Shown: positions 31,101 through 33,997 of the stretch, piece after piece
How the letters are laid out: every line of letters begins with the position of its first letter
Numbering within the stretch: the first letter of the stretch is position 1
DNA from: a virus
Virus record (IMG/VR): IMGVR_UViG_3300009104_000066
Coordinates: 1-33,997 of that record
Length of the DNA: 33,997 nt
Strand: one strand, 5' to 3'
Translations under genes and position numbers: made by a program
The notes under the pieces: model-generated
The model's input: only the letters and a program-made list of their open reading frames with translations
Told to the model about the DNA's origin: nothing
Databases searched by the model: none

Positions 31101-33997
31101 AAACACAAATGAATTTGAAGGTAGATTTTTTGCAAAGGTGGCAAGAAATGACGTGTTAGATACCCACGTAATCGAACCTGTAATTTCTGATAAAACGTTT
31201 AATGTAATTGCCTCGGCAGATATACTACAGAGAGCGCCAAATCCTGGTGAATGGGATGATCCATCATGTGTTGCGTGGATAGACTCACACACTAATCCCA
31301 CGTGGCAAGGGTATGGATTTCAGGTTAAAAGTGAAAACCACCCGACACATGGGGCTTATGATATGGATTTAGTATTGTTATCTAAAGAACTTCGGATGCA
31401 ACCCCCTTTAGATCCTTTTACCGAACCAATATCAGAGATTGATAAGGCAATAAAAAAAGATGGCACAACATTGGTGCAATTTGAAGACGAAAATGGAAAT
31501 AGAGGTAATGTTTACCGCGCTTCAAATGTTAAAAAGAATATTGAACTTAGGGTTCTCAAAGTCCAAGCTCATAGATTTTCCAACGTATATCAAATAACAA
31601 GAAAAATTATTCGTTTGGAGCTTGTTGATATAGACACTGAGCAACCATATACAGATAAGTTTGAATATAGTAATACAGCAGATAACCCTCGTATAACAAA
31701 AATTTATATAGTAAAGCAAACGTTTGACAACGCTGATGTTTTAGCATCTGAAAATCCAGCTGTGTTTGAAACAGAACCAAAGAAAATTGCAGATTTAGAT
31801 TTATACCACGAAATAAGTGATAACATTGGTATTGTGAAGATTGGTATGGATGTAACTGGTACTAATATTAGCGGCACGCCAACCGTGACTAACGTAACGA
31901 GTGGTTATGTTCATTTTTCAACAAACCAATCATTAACAAAAGATGACGTGTTAACTTTTACAGACTCCACAACAGGAGTTACCGCAACCGCTGTTGTTAA
32001 AAGTACTACAAGTAATATATCATTCACAAAAATAAAGTCTGGGGGTCATCATGGCGCAGTAACAAGTAATTGGTTTAATTGTTATAGTTATGGTAATGGC
32101 GTAGAGTCAAATAGAATACGTGATGATTTTAATGCACCTCAAATTGATAAAGGTCCAAAGGTATCTACCGTTTTGGATGTTCCATATCTAGAAGAACATA
32201 GAAAAAATGGTTTAATATATTCTGGAATATATAATTCGACATCTGGAATAAATAGACTTAATCAATTTGTTATTGCGGAAAAAATAACAAAAGATTTAAA
32301 TCCCGAATACGGATCAATTCAAAAGTTAAACGCAAGGGATACAGATTTAACAGTATGCTGTGAAGATAAAATACTGAAAGTTTTAGCGAATAAAGATGCT
32401 TTATTTAACGCTGATGGAAATATACAATTAACATCTACGCATAATGTTTTAGGACAAGCAGTACCTTATCTTGGTGAATATGGTATAAGTAAAAACCCAG
32501 AATCTTTTGTTAATTATGGGTATAGATCATATTTTACTGATAAAGCTAGAGGTGTTGTTTTAAGATTATCAAGAGATGGTCTTGAAAACATAGGTAGATA
32601 CGGTATGAAAGATTGGTTTAAAGATAATTTAAAACTAATAACTAACGCTATAGGTAGTTATAACGAAGCAAAAGAAGAATATAACATAACATTAAAAGGT
32701 TCAACAGATTACACTGTTAGTTTTGACGAAAAAACAAAAGGATGGACAAGTTTTAAGTCATATATCCCAGAGTCAGGTGTATCAATGAACAATATGTATT
32801 ATACGTTTAAAAATGGATTATTATATTCACATGATAACACAACGAGAAATACTTTTTATGGAGCGGGTAGTGCGGCAGATTCAACTATAAAACTGATTTT
32901 GAATGACGCACCTAGCTCAGTAAAAGGATTTAAAACACTTAATTATGAAGGTTCACAAGCACGACAACACTTATATGATATAGCTGGTGTTGGAAAATTA
33001 ACATATAAAGATATTGTACCATACAATTATACACAAACCCAATTTAATGCTTTATCAAAAAGCACTACAAATGGTTGGTATGTCAGCTCTATATCTACAG
33101 ACGCGCAGACTGGTATTGTTGATGAGTTTTATGAAAAAGAAAACCAATGGTTTAATGTAATAAAAGGTGATGAAACTGTATTTGATAACAATTCTACAGC
33201 TGGTAATAATGTAGACACATCAGAATTTCCAGTACAAGGTATTGGTAAAATGTCAGCCAATCCAACTGGTGATACATCTCGAACAGAATTCAATGTTAAT
33301 ATAACAGTAGATGGTCTTGCGGGAAAAAATATGACATTAACTAGTGTTTCAGGGCCAGGTACATGGACATTAAGTGATAACGTTGCCACAAGAACAGGTG
33401 TCGTAACTTTAGATTCAATAGAACCTGTGGTATTAACGTTTACGTGTAATGATGGTTATGAAAACCCAAATAGTCAAACACTCGCTAGTCAAAGTCCAAG
33501 TGTATTTAATAGCATAACATATAATACGCTTACACTAACAACTAACAAGTTAACGTTGAGTTTTTCTAGTGAAACATTATCTGCTGATAAAAACATAACT
33601 ATCACTTTAAATTCTGCGGCTGTTATAACAACAACAAACAAAAGTATATCTGGTGAGTATAACTACAACGTTAGGAACACATCAGTTCCAGATTCAGCGT
33701 TAATAATACCTACACGTATTGCGTATACTAACACTGGAAATAAAGGCGCAACAGAAACTGTTATTACAAGAACAATAACAGCTAAAAATGGATATGCGTT
33801 TGGTAGATTGGTTGATGGTGTATTCATTGAAGATACACCAACTGCTATAGTTGTTGACCAAAATGATCCAACTGGTAAATATACTATATCGTATGCTAAT
33901 AGAGTAGAAAATAGTAGTAGATTAACATCAGTTGATGTTAAAGTAAATTACACATATGGAGAAAAAAGTACAACCACTGGTGATTATATAATGTTTT
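28135..33997 (+). CDS. Giant tail structural protein, truncated at the window edge
   Basis: An uninterrupted frame runs from ATG at 28135 to the last base, at least 1954 codons with no stop. It opens MPELKHNFIQGRMNKDLDERL and contains blocks I associate with large marine phage structural (stabilisation or tail-tubular-B-like) proteins: LLFWTDNRSEPKQINI, FPRFAYRWKYKDGQYS near residue 501, NGVESNRIRDDF near 1321, and YLGEYGISKNPESFVNYG. Inserted beta modules lie at about 136-182 (VGMVVSG...GTTITV) and 663-722 (VGDGSTKTFTLTTG). Residues after about 1700 are Ig/Fn3-like Thr-rich beta repeats. It follows the connector-type genes with a 6-nt gap. The 3' end, and so the full length, is unknown. Confidence 0.75.
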   Translation, partial: MPELKHNFIQGRMNKDLDERLVPKGEYRDAMNIEVASSEGSDVGSVQNVLGNTVQSTKDNSPLSTWSSNYISNLTNVQCIGSICDYENNKIYWFITSDEADCIAEYNEATKVVAPVLVDVYTTTSVGSSSESSGTSLTIAVANANLRVGMVVSGHANIVAGTKITNINGTTITVDTAFTDNLPANHDSYTFTGERVLNFSVDYKITGVNIITGDRKDGYAANDALLFWTDNRSEPKQINITKFKEDHTTADFNTNTQINGVDVKESDITVIKKSPLTAPTLAMSATKRTGNLVGTGNNPAFCSFNFSTNVGLGALKHDANALLSSITTNSSDATTSVNGVGVDSSGSAAGTGLNLNVTVAGGAVTAITVVAANDGENYKSGEVIKIDNADIGGSTDVEITLQADDFIGNETYKLYQPGDQLTFDFNPIPNFREGDVIIFSGSKEVDNVTEKFDVRVKVVELLNEAQQIIGEILSISSKVPTQNADIVYEVVLDEGDPLFELKFPRFAYRWKYKDGQYSCFSPFSEIAFLPGEFDYASTDGHNKSMVNTLKTLTINGFQSQPNDVDEVDILYKESDSTLVYIVDTLKDNETSFTLEKELFKGLVEENQLLRHFDAIPKKAKAQEVVGSRIVYGNYTQNYMMDKNNYPEIIITSTKSPYNPSQSFVGDGSTKTFTLTTGYFATLPDQVEDIKIYIDEEETTENFSYASPVVTFETAPADNSIVKIVDNKLNKPQKSIKTLRTYQAGVTYMDKYGRTSPVFTNPKASEYLELSKSEGVNSFELALANSPPDWATHYKFYIKEGSSEYYNLILDRFYIAEDGNLWLSFPSSDRDKIQKGDFIILKKEHDSDLPVTSNNKFKTLDIKNSAPEFIKNRKFAIASAGVKTRSNGVDKPNIGAVSFQFVGPGDDEHESFASAFTGDSFIIIKHGSNTSKFYRVENGGLTGDDDGSGVSNSIYKVTLAEPLSENDSFLDNIDSNSEAFTINVYNDRVENTNEFEGRFFAKVARNDVLDTHVIEPVISDKTFNVIASADILQRAPNPGEWDDPSCVAWIDSHTNPTWQGYGFQVKSENHPTHGAYDMDLVLLSKELRMQPPLDPFTEPISEIDKAIKKDGTTLVQFEDENGNRGNVYRASNVKKNIELRVLKVQAHRFSNVYQITRKIIRLELVDIDTEQPYTDKFEYSNTADNPRITKIYIVKQTFDNADVLASENPAVFETEPKKIADLDLYHEISDNIGIVKIGMDVTGTNISGTPTVTNVTSGYVHFSTNQSLTKDDVLTFTDSTTGVTATAVVKSTTSNISFTKIKSGGHHGAVTSNWFNCYSYGNGVESNRIRDDFNAPQIDKGPKVSTVLDVPYLEEHRKNGLIYSGIYNSTSGINRLNQFVIAEKITKDLNPEYGSIQKLNARDTDLTVCCEDKILKVLANKDALFNADGNIQLTSTHNVLGQAVPYLGEYGISKNPESFVNYGYRSYFTDKARGVVLRLSRDGLENIGRYGMKDWFKDNLKLITNAIGSYNEAKEEYNITLKGSTDYTVSFDEKTKGWTSFKSYIPESGVSMNNMYYTFKNGLLYSHDNTTRNTFYGAGSAADSTIKLILNDAPSSVKGFKTLNYEGSQARQHLYDIAGVGKLTYKDIVPYNYTQTQFNALSKSTTNGWYVSSISTDAQTGIVDEFYEKENQWFNVIKGDETVFDNNSTAGNNVDTSEFPVQGIGKMSANPTGDTSRTEFNVNITVDGLAGKNMTLTSVSGPGTWTLSDNVATRTGVVTLDSIEPVVLTFTCNDGYENPNSQTLASQSPSVFNSITYNTLTLTTNKLTLSFSSETLSADKNITITLNSAAVITTTNKSISGEYNYNVRNTSVPDSALIIPTRIAYTNTGNKGATETVITRTITAKNGYAFGRLVDGVFIEDTPTAIVVDQNDPTGKYTISYANRVENSSRLTSVDVKVNYTYGEKSTTTGDYIMF

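Overview
The window is a 34-kb piece of an AT-rich tailed-phage genome, probably an uncultured marine phage. The diagnostic genes are a large terminase, portal, scaffold-like protein, major capsid protein, connector-like proteins, five fibre-type genes and a holin, all on the + strand. No sheath or tape-measure gene is visible, so a short-tailed (podovirus-like) particle is a reasonable guess, but the last gene runs off the right edge and the particle is incomplete here. None of the inspected starts has a Shine-Dalgarno sequence; they have A/T-rich leaders instead, and there is a small lipoprotein. Both fit a Bacteroidota (flavobacteria-like) host, which is inference only.

Layout. 1-978: an almost gene-free control region with one small leftward ORF, three copies of a 39-bp element, several palindromes, and a G-rich quadruplex-type tract in otherwise AT-rich DNA. 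979-3578: a fibre protein with YadA-like repeats, a very basic 87-aa protein, a small lipoprotein and a 106-aa unknown. 3604-5422: phage groEL and groES, overlapping and in the reverse of the usual bacterial order. 5419-6370: a winged-helix-like protein, a 34-aa basic peptide and a holin. 6372-15453: four fibre genes, including a 2072-aa fibre ending in a peptidase S74 intramolecular chaperone. 15457-15987: a SAM-methyltransferase-like protein. 16061-17809: small proteins plus a 199-aa protein that reads as two GroES-type barrels in tandem. 17809-25175: terminase, portal, scaffold and capsid, closed by a terminator-like UUCG hairpin. 25251-33997: head-completion and connector-type proteins and a giant, truncated structural protein.

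The genes fit a virion-assembly programme with unusually heavy folding support: a complete GroEL/GroES pair, a second tandem GroES-like protein beside the packaging genes, and a self-cleaving chaperone on the largest fibre. A recurrent TTTAAC / AAATTTAA leader lies 21-23 nt before groEL and three other genes, with related leaders before two more. Small hairpins, three of them closed by GNRA or UUCG tetraloops, occupy several intergenic gaps. No tRNA, rRNA, CRISPR, integrase, transposase or replication gene was recognised. Family assignments come from reading motifs by eye; no database search was run.
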